The notes beneath the pieces are model-generated. The model saw nothing but the letters and a program-made list of their open reading frames with translations, did not search any database and was not told the DNA's origin. Both the position numbers and the translations under genes were made by a program. Shown here in pieces: positions 34,801-44,598 of a DNA stretch of 64,000 nucleotides. How positions within the stretch are numbered: the first letter of the stretch is position 1; each line of letters opens with the position of its first letter. Origin of the DNA: Ailurus styani (Eukaryota; Chordata; Mammalia; Carnivora; Ailuridae); the NCBI GenBank assembly GCA_002007465.1, contig LNAC01000276.1, positions 4,403,470 to 4,467,469 of the forward strand. Direction: 5' to 3'.

Positions 34801-37800
34801 TACCCGGGCCTCCCTCCCTGCCTCTGGGGCTGGGCCCCCACATTTCCCAACCACTGGCCCCACCTAGACTCTTCTAGGACGGAGAGGCACCTGGCCAGGA
34901 TCATGAGCTGGACTCTCTGGGTCCTAGCCCCAGCAGGTCCCTTCCCCTCCATCCATCCATCCATCCATCCATCCATCCAATTGCTTACCAACCATTCCTT
35001 CAGTATCTACTATGCTGCTTAAGGACCTAGCAGTGCCCCCAAAACAAAGTCTACCTTCACAGGTCTATGTGGTCAGGGTTTGGGGGACATTCTGTGTCTC
35101 ATTTGCTTCCTCTAACTCCAAGCATCACAGCGAGGATTAGAAAACCAAGTGCTACAAGACGGGAGAGTTTTGCTCACTGCTGTGAAACTCGTGTCTAGAG
35201 CAATGCCTGACACACAGTAGGTGCTCCGTGGATTTTGGGAGAGAATAATGGATGCACAAAATACATGCCCATAATGCATCCGTGTGTCTACCACGGCCGC
35301 TGTACTGACTGTAAGTAACAGCGTAGTTGTTATTCTGGAATAATTCGCTTTTTTGATCACCAGTCCCCAGCAGGCTGTCTGATGAATGGATGCGGCTGGG
35401 TCCCTTCGGTCTGGAAGAATGAAAGAGAGAGAGGTGGTGAGGGGGCAAGGAAGGGAAGGAGGAACAAAGAAGAGAAGGACAGAGAGGAGAAGGGAAGGAG
35501 GCAGACTGACCTGCATTGACTGCCCATTTCAGCTTTGGGAAAGGCAGTGGGGGCACCACTTTCTCGTTTTCCCTGAACACCTGGAGCTGCCCCACCCCCA
35601 TACGGTTCTCTCCCATCCACTCTTTCACCGGTGCATTCCATGGATTCATTCTTTTTTTTTTTTTTAACGCTTTTTTTTTTAAGATTTTATTTATTTATTT
35701 GACAGAGAGAGGTCACCAGTAGGCAGAGAGGCAGGCAGAGAGAGAGAGTGAGGGGAAGCAGGCTCCCTGCCAAGCAGAGAGCCCGATGCGGGTCTCGATC
35801 CCAGAACCCTGAGATCACGACCTGAGCCGAAGGCAGAGGCTTAACCCACTGAGCCGCCCAGGCGCCCCTCCATGGATTCGTTCTTGACTCCTTTATTGCC
35901 CCTGTCCTCCTCACTGGACAGTTAACTCCGTGAGGACGTTACATACCTGTTTTGTCCCTGGCTGTGTCCCCAACACCCACCTCGCTGGGCACGCAGTGGG
36001 CGCTCAAGAAAAATTTGTCAAATCAATCAAATCAACGAACATCACCAAACCGCCCCGAGCTCTTTCTCCCCACCGCCAAAGCTCCAACTGCCACCACGCT
36101 CACCTGGCTCTGTCACCTGTGGAAGACCCCCCTCTCCATTCACCCAACACATGCACAAGAACGTTGGTGCAGGTTCAGGAGCGTGGAGCCAGACCACCAG
36201 CCATAGAGCCTCCCGGAACAGGACTTACTTGCATGAATGAAAACACACGTAATTAATTGTTAATCACTCAGTAACTGAGTGGCCTCACAATGCTGTGGTT
36301 AATTAAGTGAGAGGCTCTGGGACCAGGTGGCCCGGGCTTTAACTCTGGCGCTTTCGGCGTACGCAGCTTCTGTGCACTTGTGAGTCACATGCTGTGCAAC
36401 CCTGAGGAGGAAACACACACTCTCTGAGCCTTTATTCCCCGTTTGTAAAAATGTGGAGCACAAGAGTACCTACTTCCTAAAATTTCTATGAGGATTACAG
36501 GAAGTGCTATTTGTTAAAAAAAAAACAAAACGAATACATAAACACTTTTGCATCTGTGTGCTCTATTTACTTCTAATAGCGATAGCTTTGTTTATTCCGT
36601 GCTTGGGAAGCCCCAAGAACTGTAAGGGTTTTTTTTTATCTGTTTTTTTAATTGAGATATAAATCACATACAATCAAATTCACTTTTAAAGTGTGCAAGT
36701 CAATGGGTTTCAATTGACTATTCATGAGGTTGTGCAACTATCACCACTATTTAACTCCAGAACATTCTCATCAGCCCCAAAAAGAAACCCTGTCCCCATG
36801 AGCAGTCACTCCCCCCACCCCCGCCCCAGCTCCTGGCAACCACTCATCTGCTTCTTATCTCTACAGATTTGACTCTTCTGGGCGTTTCATACGGATGGAA
36901 TCACACAGCGGGTGGCCTCTCGTGACTGGCTTCTCTCACCAAGCACCATGTTTTCCAGGTTCGTCTATGATGCAGCGTGTAATGCTCCGCTCCTGTTTAT
37001 GGCTGAGTAGTAGTCCATTGTGTGGATGAAAGACAGTGAGTTTACGCATTCCTCCATGATGAACATTTGGGAGGCCCAGGAGCTGTTTCAGCCTCTCTAC
37101 GGTCCGATGGGTCAATCGCTATTAGCACCTCACAGCTGCTCCCTTTCTGGATAAGTACTCAGTAAATATTTGCTGAATAAATATGAATGAATAAATGAAC
37201 GAATGTAAGAACGAATGAGTCCTTCTTCCTGTCCCACCTGCATGCTGTGCTTTTGACTTCTGTTTTTTGTCCATCTCCTCCGTCCCCCAGGGCACCGGCC
37301 CCGTGAGGGCAGGCGTTTTCATTTGCTTTGGTCACCTCTGTGTCCCCCCCGAGCCTGAAACAGTCCCTGACTCAGTCAGCTCTTGTTGAGTCATGAACAA
37401 AATGAAGGGGTCGTTATCTCTTCAAATTGGACCCTCTGTCATCCGCAGAAGGCTTTTTCTGAAGGAGAAAAGAGGTCCAGAGGGACCTACTGGGTCCAGG
37501 CCAGGAAGTGTCATGGGCATGATCTCCGGTGTGTGAAATTATTCAGTTAATAGTGTCTGCCCTTCCCTAGGGCAGGAACCATGCCTTCCTCATTTTCAGG
37601 GGCTGGGGACTGGAACAATGGCTTTTGCTGTGAATTTGACGAGAAGGAAGGCAGAAGAGGGAGGTATGGTTTTAGAACTCATGGGACATGCTACTCACAG
37701 CCAGGGGCTCAGAGAAGAGAGGGTCTCCCCTCGCATCACACGTCATGCAAGGGAGAGAGGGACAGAAATCCCCACACTGCAGAGGCCAGCAACAGGAATG

Positions 37801-40800
37801 CTCAGTGGCAAAAGGAGGTGGGAGGCTGTAGGAGGTACGGGCGACGCAGCCTACACCCCGTTGCACAAACTCCCACTCCAACAACTCGGTCCCTTCTATG
37901 GTACCCCTCCCGCAGACTATGCCCACCGCTGCACCTCTGCCCATGCCATTGCCCCCTCCCGACATACCACCCCTTTGTTCTGTATCCAAGCATCCAAGAG
38001 GGAGCTTTCTGGAGGGGATGAGATACAGAGCTTCCGAAGTTTTGGCAGGACCCCAGGAAAAAAGTTCAGCAGCACAGCTGCCTCTTAGAGCCAGGAGGCC
38101 TTGAAGCTTCCTCCTCCACTGCCTGAAACTCTCCTAAGCTATCAGCAGCCCAGGAGGAGGCCGCGCCTGGAGGCCACCAGGCCAATACCAGCAGAAGCAA
38201 AGACTGGAGCAGCCCACACCTTGACTTCTCTTCCACTCCACCTGACCCAGGCCCTCCCACGCCCTTGACCTTTGTTCCTGTCGGATATGCCTTCCTGGCT
38301 TTCCGGGGCCACCTGTGAAGGGCAACCAGGTGCCCCAGCTCCGGCCCACGTTATTGACTCTTTGCTGTTCAAGAGTCACCCATGGCTCCCCAGTGCCCTC
38401 ACCATGGAGCTCACATTCCTCTGCAAGGCATTCTCCGTGTGGCCCCTGGAAACCTCCTCCACCAGTCTCTCAGCCCTCAGTTCCCCCTTCATGGGCAGCC
38501 TGGGCTCTGGCTTCAAGCCACCAACTGTTCCTGGGTCTGCTGCTCTCTCTCACCTCAAGATCTTGGCTTATGCCAGCCTGTTGCTCCATATGCCTGACAG
38601 CACACTTACTCATTCTTAAAGCATCAAGGTTCCCTCCCCATTCAGCGAACAGAGGCCTCCTGTGCCATCCCCAGGGCTCCCCGCTGCCCATTCTGGCCCC
38701 TTTGCCCTCCCTCTGCCACAAGCTAACCACGGGGCAGATCTATTTCTGAACACCCCACTTCCTTATCCTGGGAGCACCGAGCCTCGCCGGGATCCCAGGA
38801 TCAATCAGCACAGGTTGGTTCATAGCACTGATGTTGAATGAATGAATGAGTCCAATGAGTCCACCAGGAAATATGGGATATATTTTGAACACTCTGACCC
38901 AGCACACAAAACTCGTTTAGCTTTATCTCTTCTCATAACTCTGGCCACAGAAACACTTCCCTTCCCCAAACTGTGCAGGTTCTTTTACTTCCAAAACTCC
39001 TTACATCCTTCTTCTCTCTTCTCCCTTTTCCTCGACTCCTACCTTACCAGGCGAGCTCCTATTCATCTCTCAAAACCCAACTCATAGGTGCCGTCCTCGA
39101 TGAAATTTGTCAACACCGGGGCTGAGTCCTTGAGTGCTGCCTTCTTCTATACCCTGATCGTGTGGGGCTGGGCTCTGCCTTCCTCCACCCCAGACAGCGA
39201 ACCTTGCAGGCAGCTCATCGAGAAAGTGAAAGTTTCTGCAGAGTGAAGTGACTCCTAGGTGGGTCGTGATGAAATCAACATGAACCGATTTTTTAAGAAA
39301 ATTCTCGCCACGTATTTTGTCTTCATTCACATACCTGGATCAAAAATGTGCTTTTAAAAAGCTGCACAGTATTTGACCAGAATGTATTCAGTCCTACACA
39401 GGCTGGTGAAAGTGTTATGGCTTCCTTTTTATGTATCGCACTATTGATTGCCATTACGAATGACTCAGACAGGACTTTGTATATAAATTTTGTTTTCTAT
39501 TGGCATTATCTCTTTGATGCGAGTTCCTGGAGGTACAATTGATGGGGTGGGGTGGAGGGTCACTATGTGTAAATCCGTGTCTCCACACAACTTGACAAAT
39601 TGCCCACAGGAAGCCACAAAGTACGAGTGCCCGTTTGTAGTGCCATTCACTACGAAATGAATTCATTTTTAATTACTGATCCGAGAGGCCAAAAGGAAAA
39701 GATCTTATTGTTCTCTATTTGGCTGGTTATTATAAATACATATATCGGAAGCTGGCAAACTCTAGCCCCATGCCAAATCCACCCACAGCCTTCTTCTGTA
39801 TGGCTTATGAGCCGAGAGCGGCATTTACAATTTTAAATGGTTGAAAAATTAAAAGAAGAATGAAACCTTGTGACACGTGAAAGTTATATGAAATGAGTAC
39901 TTCAGTGTCCATGAAAAAAGTTTTATTGGCACACGGCCACCCTCATCTGTTTACATACTATCCGTGGCTGCTTTCCAGGTACAATGGTAGAGCTGAGTCA
40001 TTTCCATGGAGATTGTATGGCCCAAAAAGCCAAAAATCATTAATATCTGGCCTCAGTAGCAAACGTTTGCCAACTCCTGAACTCAATGATTTTTTAGCAC
40101 TGATGATGGGTTTGGGATACTGGGAAGTGTTTGGGAGGAGAAAATCTTGGGGAGACCCTTTATAACGTAACTTGGATCCAGTTCCTCATTCCCTGGTCTG
40201 TATTGCAAGAGCCTTTTCAATAGGAGAGGAAATGTCCCAGTGTGTTCGCACCAGGGGAAGGCAACCACGACTGTGCGAGACTTTGTTTCTCTTTGATAAG
40301 AATCTGGAAATGCAGGTTCTGGAAGATGATGGGGTCGAAGTCTCCTATGTGTCATGATGTCTCCTGCGGCTTCAAAGGGTGTCTGCCAGCCCCCCGATTT
40401 GGTGCATTTGGAGATAGGCTGAAGGAAGACCGAACAGACGGGGTTTTGCATTGTCAAGCACAGCTAGACTCGAGGCTCAGCCCAACCCTAAGTCAGCCCT
40501 ATCTCGGTGTCTTTTGTGGGGACGCCTGCCTCGGGGTGGGCTGCCAGGGAATCCAGAAAGAGGGGTCCTAGTACCTCAAACCTCTTCTCCACCTCAGAGA
40601 TCAGCACATTCAGCCCCCCTCCCGTTTGTCAGGTGAGGGTACTGAGGGCCAGAGTTAGTATTTCTGCCCAGGAGGAGCAAGAACCAGGGAGACGACCAGG
40701 AACCCCTGAATCTCAAACTCCCACCTCCCAGCTCTGGAGAATGGTGAGGCCAAACGGAGCAAAAGCAACCAGGGCGTCCCGGGACTAACCTCCCTCTCCT

Positions 40801-41960
40801 CCATCCCCCAAAAAGAATCTCTTGGAACCGCCAAGTCGAAATCCTAACTCTAAGTACCAGCATGACCCTTGGTATATCTTTCAGCCTCCCTGAAGGCTAT
40901 TTCCTCACCTGGACAAAGGATTAACTCTGTGTAATATACACTGCGCCTAATTCCCAAAGTCACTGTAAAGATTAAACTGAGATCTTTCTTGTGAAATGTT
41001 TAGTACAATGCCTGCCACACAGGAAGTGCTCAATAAAGGTGTGCTGGCACCACTCACCATGTACTGAGCACCCTTGCTGCGTGCAGAGTACAGAGCAAAG
41101 CATATAGCCTGCATCACCCCCCGTCACAGGGGCTCCAGGAAGGTGGGCAGCCTGCCTTATTCACGGAAGTCTCCCCAGCACCCCACATGGGGTTAGTAAC
41201 ACAACCTACACGCAGCTTTGGCTGCTTTGCGTCTTCCAAGCTTTGGTGAAATGCCTGTGCCATTTAGGCATTTTGAGCCCTTCTAACATGGCCCCATAAC
41301 AAGGGCTGGGGGAAGATGACCCACTGTGCTGGTACGCCCAGAACTGAGGGGTCCCCAGGACATGGATACTTCCAATACTGAAACCAGGACAGTCCCCAGC
41401 AAACTGGAATGAGTTGGTCAACCTAGGCTAGGGGTACAGCTGAAAACAAACTAGACACAGTCCCCTCCTCCTGGAAGCCCTTCCTGATCCACTCCCCTCC
41501 CCAACACACTGGCTCACAAATCACACCTCTGCCCTCCCCGCTCCCCAAGGCTGCCTGTGCAATTCCCATGAAAGCACCATCATCCCGGGGTGTGAATGTC
41601 TGGGGTCGCATCTGTGTCCTCTGCTCCGGCGGGGCGCGGAGGCTGGCTGTTTTCCTGGTCACTGCTGCCTTTCCAAAACCTTCCACAGAGCCTGATGCCA
41701 AATACAGACGAATGAATGAAAGCTAGCCCTCCTTGCCTAGCAGCTGAGCCAAAGCTCAGAGGGGCGAATCCTCCAGCAGGATTCCCCAGCGGTGATGCAG
41801 AGACGCCGGGTTCGAACCCCGATCTGTTACGACCGCCACCCCCCCAGCCCTCCCACCTGGACCTCACCGTGTTGTAGAACTCGGCCACCAGCTCCGAATG
41901 CTGAAAGTTACTCTCACACCAGTCCACCTCGGAGCTCTGGTAGGCGAAGATGCTGGGCAT
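25541..41960 (-). CDS. ACER1: ACER1, alkaline ceramidase 1: complete six-exon coding gene
   Basis: ACER1 hydrolyses long-chain ceramides to sphingosine and fatty acid in the endoplasmic reticulum membrane, best known from differentiating epidermis. Joining minus-strand exons 41960-41868, 30158-30044, 29963-29822, 29008-28871, 26142-26005 and 25706-25541 gives 792 nt, or 263 residues plus TGA; the human protein has 264. Every intron has GT-AG ends and the phases match. The protein is multispanning and belongs to the CREST/alkaline ceramidase family. The metal-site pattern known from ACER3 is intact: S73-x3-H77, D88 (H+11), and H206-x3-H210. The exon 1 start ATG is preceded in frame by other residues, but M-P-S-I-F matches the known start. 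The gene is transcribed in the same direction as MLLT1, with CLPP beyond it on the opposite strand. No TATA box or polyadenylation site could be fixed with confidence. No truncation or frameshift is seen. Confidence 0.97.
25864..25893. repeat. (CA)n microsatellite in ACER1 intron 5
   Basis: About 15 CA units within the 298-bp intron between exons 6 and 5. Confidence 0.97.
26005..26142 (-). CDS. ACER1: ACER1 exon 5
   Basis: 138 nt, completing K163 and encoding T164 to I208 plus two bases of W209. Acceptor CACCCTAG, donor TG|GTAAGC. It carries the S-W-I-S-D-R turn and ends in Y-L-H206-S-I-W, the first histidine of the C-terminal metal pair, which is therefore split across an intron from H210. 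Confidence 0.97.
26285..26500 (-). repeat. MIR SINE
   Basis: 'gctaacatttgctgggcact', 'cattctcattttggagatga', 'gaaaacaggcatgtgag' and 'cggctagttaagtggcagag' follow the reverse MIR consensus nearly full length. Confidence 0.85.
26795..27030 (+). mobile_element. L1M LINE 3' end
   Basis: 'agtctggggtgtagttgaca', 'attgttccattgtcaatttc', 'tacccaagactctgcactat' and 'cttcaaaataaaaagttaaa' form a typical L1 3' terminal region. Confidence 0.75.
27031..27450 (+). repeat. Ancient L1M-like repeat, second copy of the family at 18421
   Basis: 'cacccacaagttcataatga', 'gtggatgagcagaagtcctt' and 'ctccagataatcattgcag' align in the same order with parts of 18440-18640. In both places the segment lies directly after an L1 3' end. 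Family name uncertain. Confidence 0.45.
27586..27670. repeat. (GAAA)n/(GGAA)n tetranucleotide repeat
   Basis: Pure purine tract of GAAA units followed by GGAA units and then GAAA again, in ACER1 intron 4. GGAA arrays can bind ETS-family factors; that role here is speculation. Confidence 0.95.
28039..28130. repeat. 23-bp minisatellite, four units, three carrying a GCCAATG motif
   Basis: Units are 28039-28061, 28062-28084, 28085-28107 and 28108-28130, each beginning YTTCCAGTT. Units 2-4 end in GCCAATGG or GCCAATGA; units 3 and 4 differ only at their first and last bases. It lies in ACER1 intron 4. The repeated CCAAT core is a potential NF-Y site, with no evidence of function here. Confidence 0.95.
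28871..29008 (-). CDS. ACER1: ACER1 exon 4
   Basis: 138 nt, completing R117 and encoding P118 to K162 plus two bases of K163. Acceptor CCCTCAG, donor AA|GTAGGT. The encoded stretch contains two hydrophobic segments separated by L-R-P and ends with Q-E-Y-K-K at the start of a loop. The region reads cleanly in one frame. Confidence 0.97.
29009..29821 (-). repeat. ACER1: ACER1 intron 3, largely a decayed G-rich minisatellite
   Basis: From about 29140 to 29760 the intron keeps repeating the words CAGGTGGNCTCAG, AGGGTCAGGAGAG, GGGGTCC(C/T) and CCCAGG at roughly 40-45 bp spacing, with much divergence. The plus strand is purine-rich throughout. No exon or mobile element is recognised. Unit boundaries cannot be set by eye. 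Confidence 0.65.
29822..29963 (-). CDS. ACER1: ACER1 exon 3: metal-site exon
   Basis: 142 nt, completing G70 and encoding L71 to N116 plus two bases of R117. Acceptor TGCTCCAG, donor AG|GTGGGG. It encodes S73-M-Y-F-H77 and, eleven residues on, D88 in Q-L-L-D-E. By analogy with the ACER3 structure these residues coordinate the catalytic zinc. The exon closes with the P-R-C-Y-F-P loop. Confidence 0.97.
30044..30158 (-). CDS. ACER1: ACER1 exon 2
   Basis: 115 nt encoding F32 to I69 plus one base of G70. Acceptor CTTTTCCAG, donor G|GTAGGT. It contains a hydrophobic segment, then the basic loop H-P-Y-A-Q-K-R-S-R, and the next membrane segment. The intron to exon 3 is only 80 bp, while the intron before it is 11.7 kb. 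Confidence 0.97.
30352..30387. repeat. (ATTC)n imperfect tetranucleotide repeat
   Basis: TTCATTCATTCATTCACTCA-type array with two ACTC variants. Confidence 0.9.
31555..32240 (+). mobile_element. L1 LINE 3' end (ORF2 remnant and 3' UTR)
   Basis: 'gcaagtcaaaactgcaggga', 'tcacaccagttgggatggct', 'ggtgggaatgaatgcaagtt', 'gctgctgggcatttacccc' and 'agaaagacaaataccgtacg' are classic terminal ORF2 text, followed by a 3' UTR with a long G-run at 32168-32183. Reading frames are broken. Confidence 0.88.
32852..33054 (-). mobile_element. Can-SINE
   Basis: Reverse orientation from a T-rich tail and AAGATTTTATTTATTTACTT to 'gagccacccaggtgcccc'. Imperfect flanking repeats CAAGCTAGCTTTC and TTGAGCTAGATTTC. 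Confidence 0.93.
33610..34090 (+). repeat. L2 LINE 3' end
   Basis: 'cataaataaaatccaaactc', 'cactgcctggaacactcttt', 'gcatcaccttttgataaagc' and 'cacagtagatgctcaataag' run in L2 order. The 115-residue open frame here (33715-34062) is L2 non-coding sequence. Confidence 0.8.
34425..34510 (+). repeat. MIR fragment
   Basis: 'ctggctgtgtggcctggcgt' and 'tccctttcctgcatcagcaa' fit the forward MIR core. Confidence 0.55.
34948..34979. repeat. (CCAT)n tetranucleotide repeat
   Basis: About eight perfect CCAT units. Confidence 0.96.
35652..35868 (-). mobile_element. Can-SINE (mustelid-type subfamily)
   Basis: Reverse orientation with AAGATTTTATTTATTTATTT, 'ccagtaggcagagaggcagg', 'ctgagccgaaggcagaggct' and a 'gagccgcccaggcgcccc' end. 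Target-site duplication TCCATGGATTCRTTC on both sides. Confidence 0.95.
35890..36030 (+). repeat. L2 LINE 3' end
   Basis: 'ggacagttaactccgtgagg', 'ttttgtccctggctgtgtcc' and 'acgcagtgggcgctcaagaa' follow the L2 tail. It continues the region interrupted by the SINE. Confidence 0.65.
36330..36505 (+). repeat. MIR SINE fragment
   Basis: 'cgggctttaactctggcgct', 'tctctgagcctttattcccc' and 'gtacctacttcctaaaattt' then 'ctatgaggattacagg' follow the forward MIR consensus. Confidence 0.65.
36640..37070 (-). mobile_element. L1M LINE 3' region
   Basis: 'ttgagatataaatcacatac', 'ggttgtgcaactatcaccac', 'gactcttctgggcgtttcat' and 'gtagtagtccattgtgtgga' are the reverse-strand L1 3' region, homologous to 21845-22640 and 46860-47270. 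Confidence 0.8.
37130..37400 (+). repeat. L2-like 3' fragments
   Basis: 'gtactcagtaaatatttgct' with GAATGAATAAATGAACG and, further on, 'ccccgtgagggcaggcgtt' and 'ctgactcagtcagctcttgt' resemble two L2 tails. Confidence 0.5.
38350..38850 (+). repeat. L2-like fragment
   Basis: 'gagtcacccatggctcccca', 'tctgcaaggcattctccgtg' and 'cagcctgttgctccatatgc' resemble internal 3' L2 sequence, ending with 'gttgaatgaatgaatgag'. Confidence 0.5.
39748..40081 (+). mobile_element. hAT-type non-autonomous DNA transposon
   Basis: Ends are imperfect inverted repeats, AGCTGGCAAACT at the left and GTTTGCCAACTCCTG at the right. The interior has 'aagttttattggcacacggc', 'ccgtggctgctttccaggta' and 'gattgtatggcccaaaaagc'. 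It matches a common mammalian Charlie-like family that I cannot name with certainty. Confidence 0.65.
40860..41045 (+). repeat. MIR SINE
   Basis: 'ctatttcctcacctggacaa', 'gtcactgtaaagattaaact', 'gtacaatgcctgccacacag' and 'gaagtgctcaataaaggt' follow the forward MIR 3' half. Confidence 0.75.
41440..41725 (+). repeat. L2-like fragment next to ACER1 exon 1
   Basis: 'cctcctggaagcccttcctg' and 'gatccactcccctccccaac' followed by 'gacgaatgaatgaaagc' resemble the L2 3' end. It lies within intron 1, about 140 bp from exon 1. Confidence 0.5.
41868..41960 (-). CDS. ACER1: ACER1 exon 1 (start of coding sequence)
   Basis: 93 nt encoding residues 1-31, from [10 protein letters not shown] to F-Y-N-T, ending in phase 0 at ACG|GTGAGG. 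The ATG lies at 41960-41958 with ATCAGG before it. The frame stays open upstream to 42068, but that sequence is not recognisable ACER1 protein, so the internal ATG is chosen as start by family identity. The promoter has no CpG island like those of MLLT1 and CLPP, consistent with tissue-restricted expression. Confidence 0.96.
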
Positions 41961-42779
41961 CCTGATGTAGTGGCCACTGCCCACTGGCTCAGTCTGGCAG
42001 ACCGGAGCATGAGAGCCTAGAACAGCCCGGCCCAGGTGAGACAGGCAGAGGACAGCTGGTTGCCCCACGGCAGGCAGGCAGACTGAGAGGAAAAACCTGC
42101 CGAACCACTCCCCATTGCACCAGGGTAGACTAGCTGTGCGGTGGCGGCCGCCCTGGGCATAAGTAGAGGGGCTGGCACCATCCAGGGAAGGGGGAGGGGG
42201 AAGGGGTGTGGGCAGGGAGTGTGCCTCCCCTCCCTACCCATTAGGAGTGGGAGTTAGGGGGACTGTTATTAGAACAGTCATTTAAAGCAGTAACGCGCCC
42301 ATTGGGAGGAGTACCTTGGTTCTCCCCACTTTACAGAAGAGCACACTGAAGAAGAAAGAGTCAGATCACTTGCTGAAAGTATGCGAGGTGATGGTGAGGT
42401 CTCAGCCTGAAAGAGGCAGCTGAGACCAGGCTCCGGGCTCTTAACCAGTAGGTCTAACTACCTCCGCACCGTCAAAGCCCCACGTGGCTATTTCCCGTAC
42501 CAGGAGCAACAGTAGTGGGCTTGGCTCAGCTGCCTTGGAGTCCTTGGCAATGTAACGTTGCCCAATCATTTCATCTTTGGGGGCCTAGGGCTTCCTGTTT
42601 GTGTTATGGGAGGCTGGGCTGGACCGATGCCACTTCTCTTGGGTGGTCAAAACCTCAGATGCCTAGAGTATCCCAGCTTCTACCAGGGGCACCTTCAAAG
42701 CCCCCATGAAGGGAGGAGTCTGCAGAGTTCCTGGCCTGGGGCCCTAGTCCTGGGTTCCAGGGGCTGTGGAGAGCTCTGG

Positions 42780-42965
42780 TTTTAGAATCAGCAAGGCCTG
42801 AGTTTGAATTCAGAGTTCCTCCCCTTTCTAAGTTGTATGACCCCGAGCAAGGGAATCCACCTCTCTAGGTCTCAGTTTGCTCATCTGTAATTTGGGAAAG
42901 ATGGAGCTAGACCCAACTGTTCTAAAGACACACAGAAATAAAGTAAGTCAAGAGTTTATCTCACT
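42780..42965 (+). repeat. MIR SINE
   Basis: 'agaatcagcaaggcctgagt', 'gtatgaccccgagcaaggga', 'ctaggtctcagtttgctcat' and 'ctgtaatttgggaaag' match the forward MIR consensus. Confidence 0.8.
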
Positions 42966-43039
42966 GCCTGGCTCAAAGCTGGCCCAAGATCAAGGTGATG
43001 GGTTTTCTTATTGGAGCTGACCTTGAACTTGAAGGCAAC

Positions 43040-43260
43040 CTGTGGGAATAATAATAATAATAGAACATTTTACTGATGACTTGCTGGTGCCAGGCTCTTT
43101 TCTAAGAGCTCAGCATTCAGTATTATTTCATGTAATGTTCTTGACAGCTCTACGAGAGACTCTCATTACCTCTATGTCACTAGCAAGGAAATAGATGTCC
43201 AGAGAAGCCAAGCAATTTTTACCCAAGTTCACACAGCTAGAAAGTGAGAGGGTAGGGCAA
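43040..43260 (-). repeat. MIR SINE
   Basis: 'gacttgctggtgccaggctc', 'catgtaatgttcttgacagc' and 'acacagctagaaagtgagag' follow reverse MIR. It abuts the forward MIR at 43265. Confidence 0.8.
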
Positions 43261-43264
43261 GCCA

Positions 43265-43375
43265 TCTGGCCCTTCTAAGCCACAGGTTCCTCATCTGTAA
43301 AATGGGGATAATAAGAGTACCTCTCTCTCTTAGGGCTGCTGTGCACATTTAATGAGCTGATACAATGTTTCCCTA
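43265..43375 (+). repeat. MIR core fragment
   Basis: 'ggttcctcatctgtaaaatg', 'gggataataagagtacctc' and 'cacatttaatgagctgatac' are the MIR core with little divergence. Confidence 0.8.
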
Positions 43376-43457
43376 GGAAGACTTTGGGTGGTGGATGGAC
43401 CTGCTTCTGAGACTCAATGAATTATGTGGCAAGTAATCCACTCCCTTTTCAATTCTT

Positions 43458-43640
43458 TTTTTTTTTTTTTATTTCACAGAGGGAGAGAGATCACAAGGAG
43501 GCAGAGAGGCAGGCAGAGGGGGGGGGGGAAGCAGGCTCCCCGCTGAGCAGGGAGCCCGATGCGGGCCTCGATCCCAGGACCCGGAGATCATGACCTGAGC
43601 CGAAAGCAGAGGCTTTAACCCACTGAGCCACCCAGGCACC
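43458..43640 (-). mobile_element. Can-SINE with 17-bp target-site duplication
   Basis: Reverse orientation with 'tcacaaggaggcagagaggc', a run of G in the body and a 'gagccacccaggcacc' end. CTCCCTTTTCAATTCTT is perfectly duplicated at 43441-43457 and 43641-43657, so the insertion is young. Confidence 0.96.
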
Positions 43641-44169
43641 CTCCCTTTTCAATTCTTGATAGTTCAAGGAGAGGGGCTCAACTACTGCTAATAAATGTTT
43701 ATGCCCCTTAACACTTAATCCCTCTGTTTGATAAAAAGTCCTTCAGCAGGCAACAGTATCCAACCAGAATGTAGCGACACTGTTAACATTGTATTTATTT
43801 TTAAATAAACTTGCCTTACTGCTGGTGATATCCACTTTTCATTCATGGCAGGGGTACAAAATTTCTTTTTTTATATATATTGATTTAAGCTTTCTAATTC
43901 TGGGGGTGGTTACCTAAATCTATCATGTGATGAAATTGTATACGCACATACACACAAACGAACATAATAGCTGTTGAGATCTGAATAAGATCTGTAGCTT
44001 ACATCCAAGTAAATGTCCTGTTTTGGAAACTGTATAGCTATATAAGATGTACCAGTGGGGAAAGACTGAGTAAAAAACAGGAGACCTGTGGAATTCTTGC
44101 AATTCGTTGTGAGTGTATGATTATCCCCAAATAAAGAGTTGTGTTTCTTTTTAAGTAATTGATTTAGGC

Positions 44170-44598
44170 TTTTAGTTGGTGGATGAATGGATCAACAGAA
44201 TGTGGCATAGCAATACAATGCAGTATGATTCGGCCTCACAAAGGAGGGGACCCTGACCCCTGCCACGACGCGGAGGGACCCCGAGGACACGGGGCTCAGC
44301 GAGAAGAGCCAGCCACGGAAGGACACATCCCGCAGGACCCCACTCCCAGGAGGTCCCCAGAGGAGTCCCGTCCACACGGACAGAGAGGAAATGGTGGGAG
44401 CCGGGGCTGGGGCAGGGGGTGGGGAGTCCGTGCTTCGTGGGGACAGTCTCTGTTTGGGGAGGTAGAAAGTTCTGGAGAAGGAGGGTGGGGTGGCTGCAGG
44501 ATTATGTGAATGTGCTTCATGCCACAGCTGTACATCTAAAAATGGTTAAGATAGTCAGTTTATCACGTTATGTATATTTTACCACAGTTTTTAAAAGT
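44170..44598 (+). mobile_element. L1 LINE 3' end
   Basis: 'gaatggatcaacagaatgtg', a GC-rich 3' UTR with 'gaggagtcccgtccacacg' and 'agagaggaaatggtggga', then 'aaaatggttaagatagtcag' and 'tgtatattttaccacag'. Same subfamily and orientation as 17960-18420. Confidence 0.8.

Larger units (their letters stand above)
30159..41867 (-). other. ACER1: ACER1 intron 1 (11.7 kb)
   Basis: Separates exon 1 from exon 2. No further coding exon is supported. It contains L1, L2 and MIR fragments, two Can-SINEs, a hAT-like element and tetranucleotide repeats, listed separately. The segments 30550-31550, 33060-33600, 37450-38350 and 40090-40850 show no gene and only weak or unassigned repeat similarity. Confidence 0.85.
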
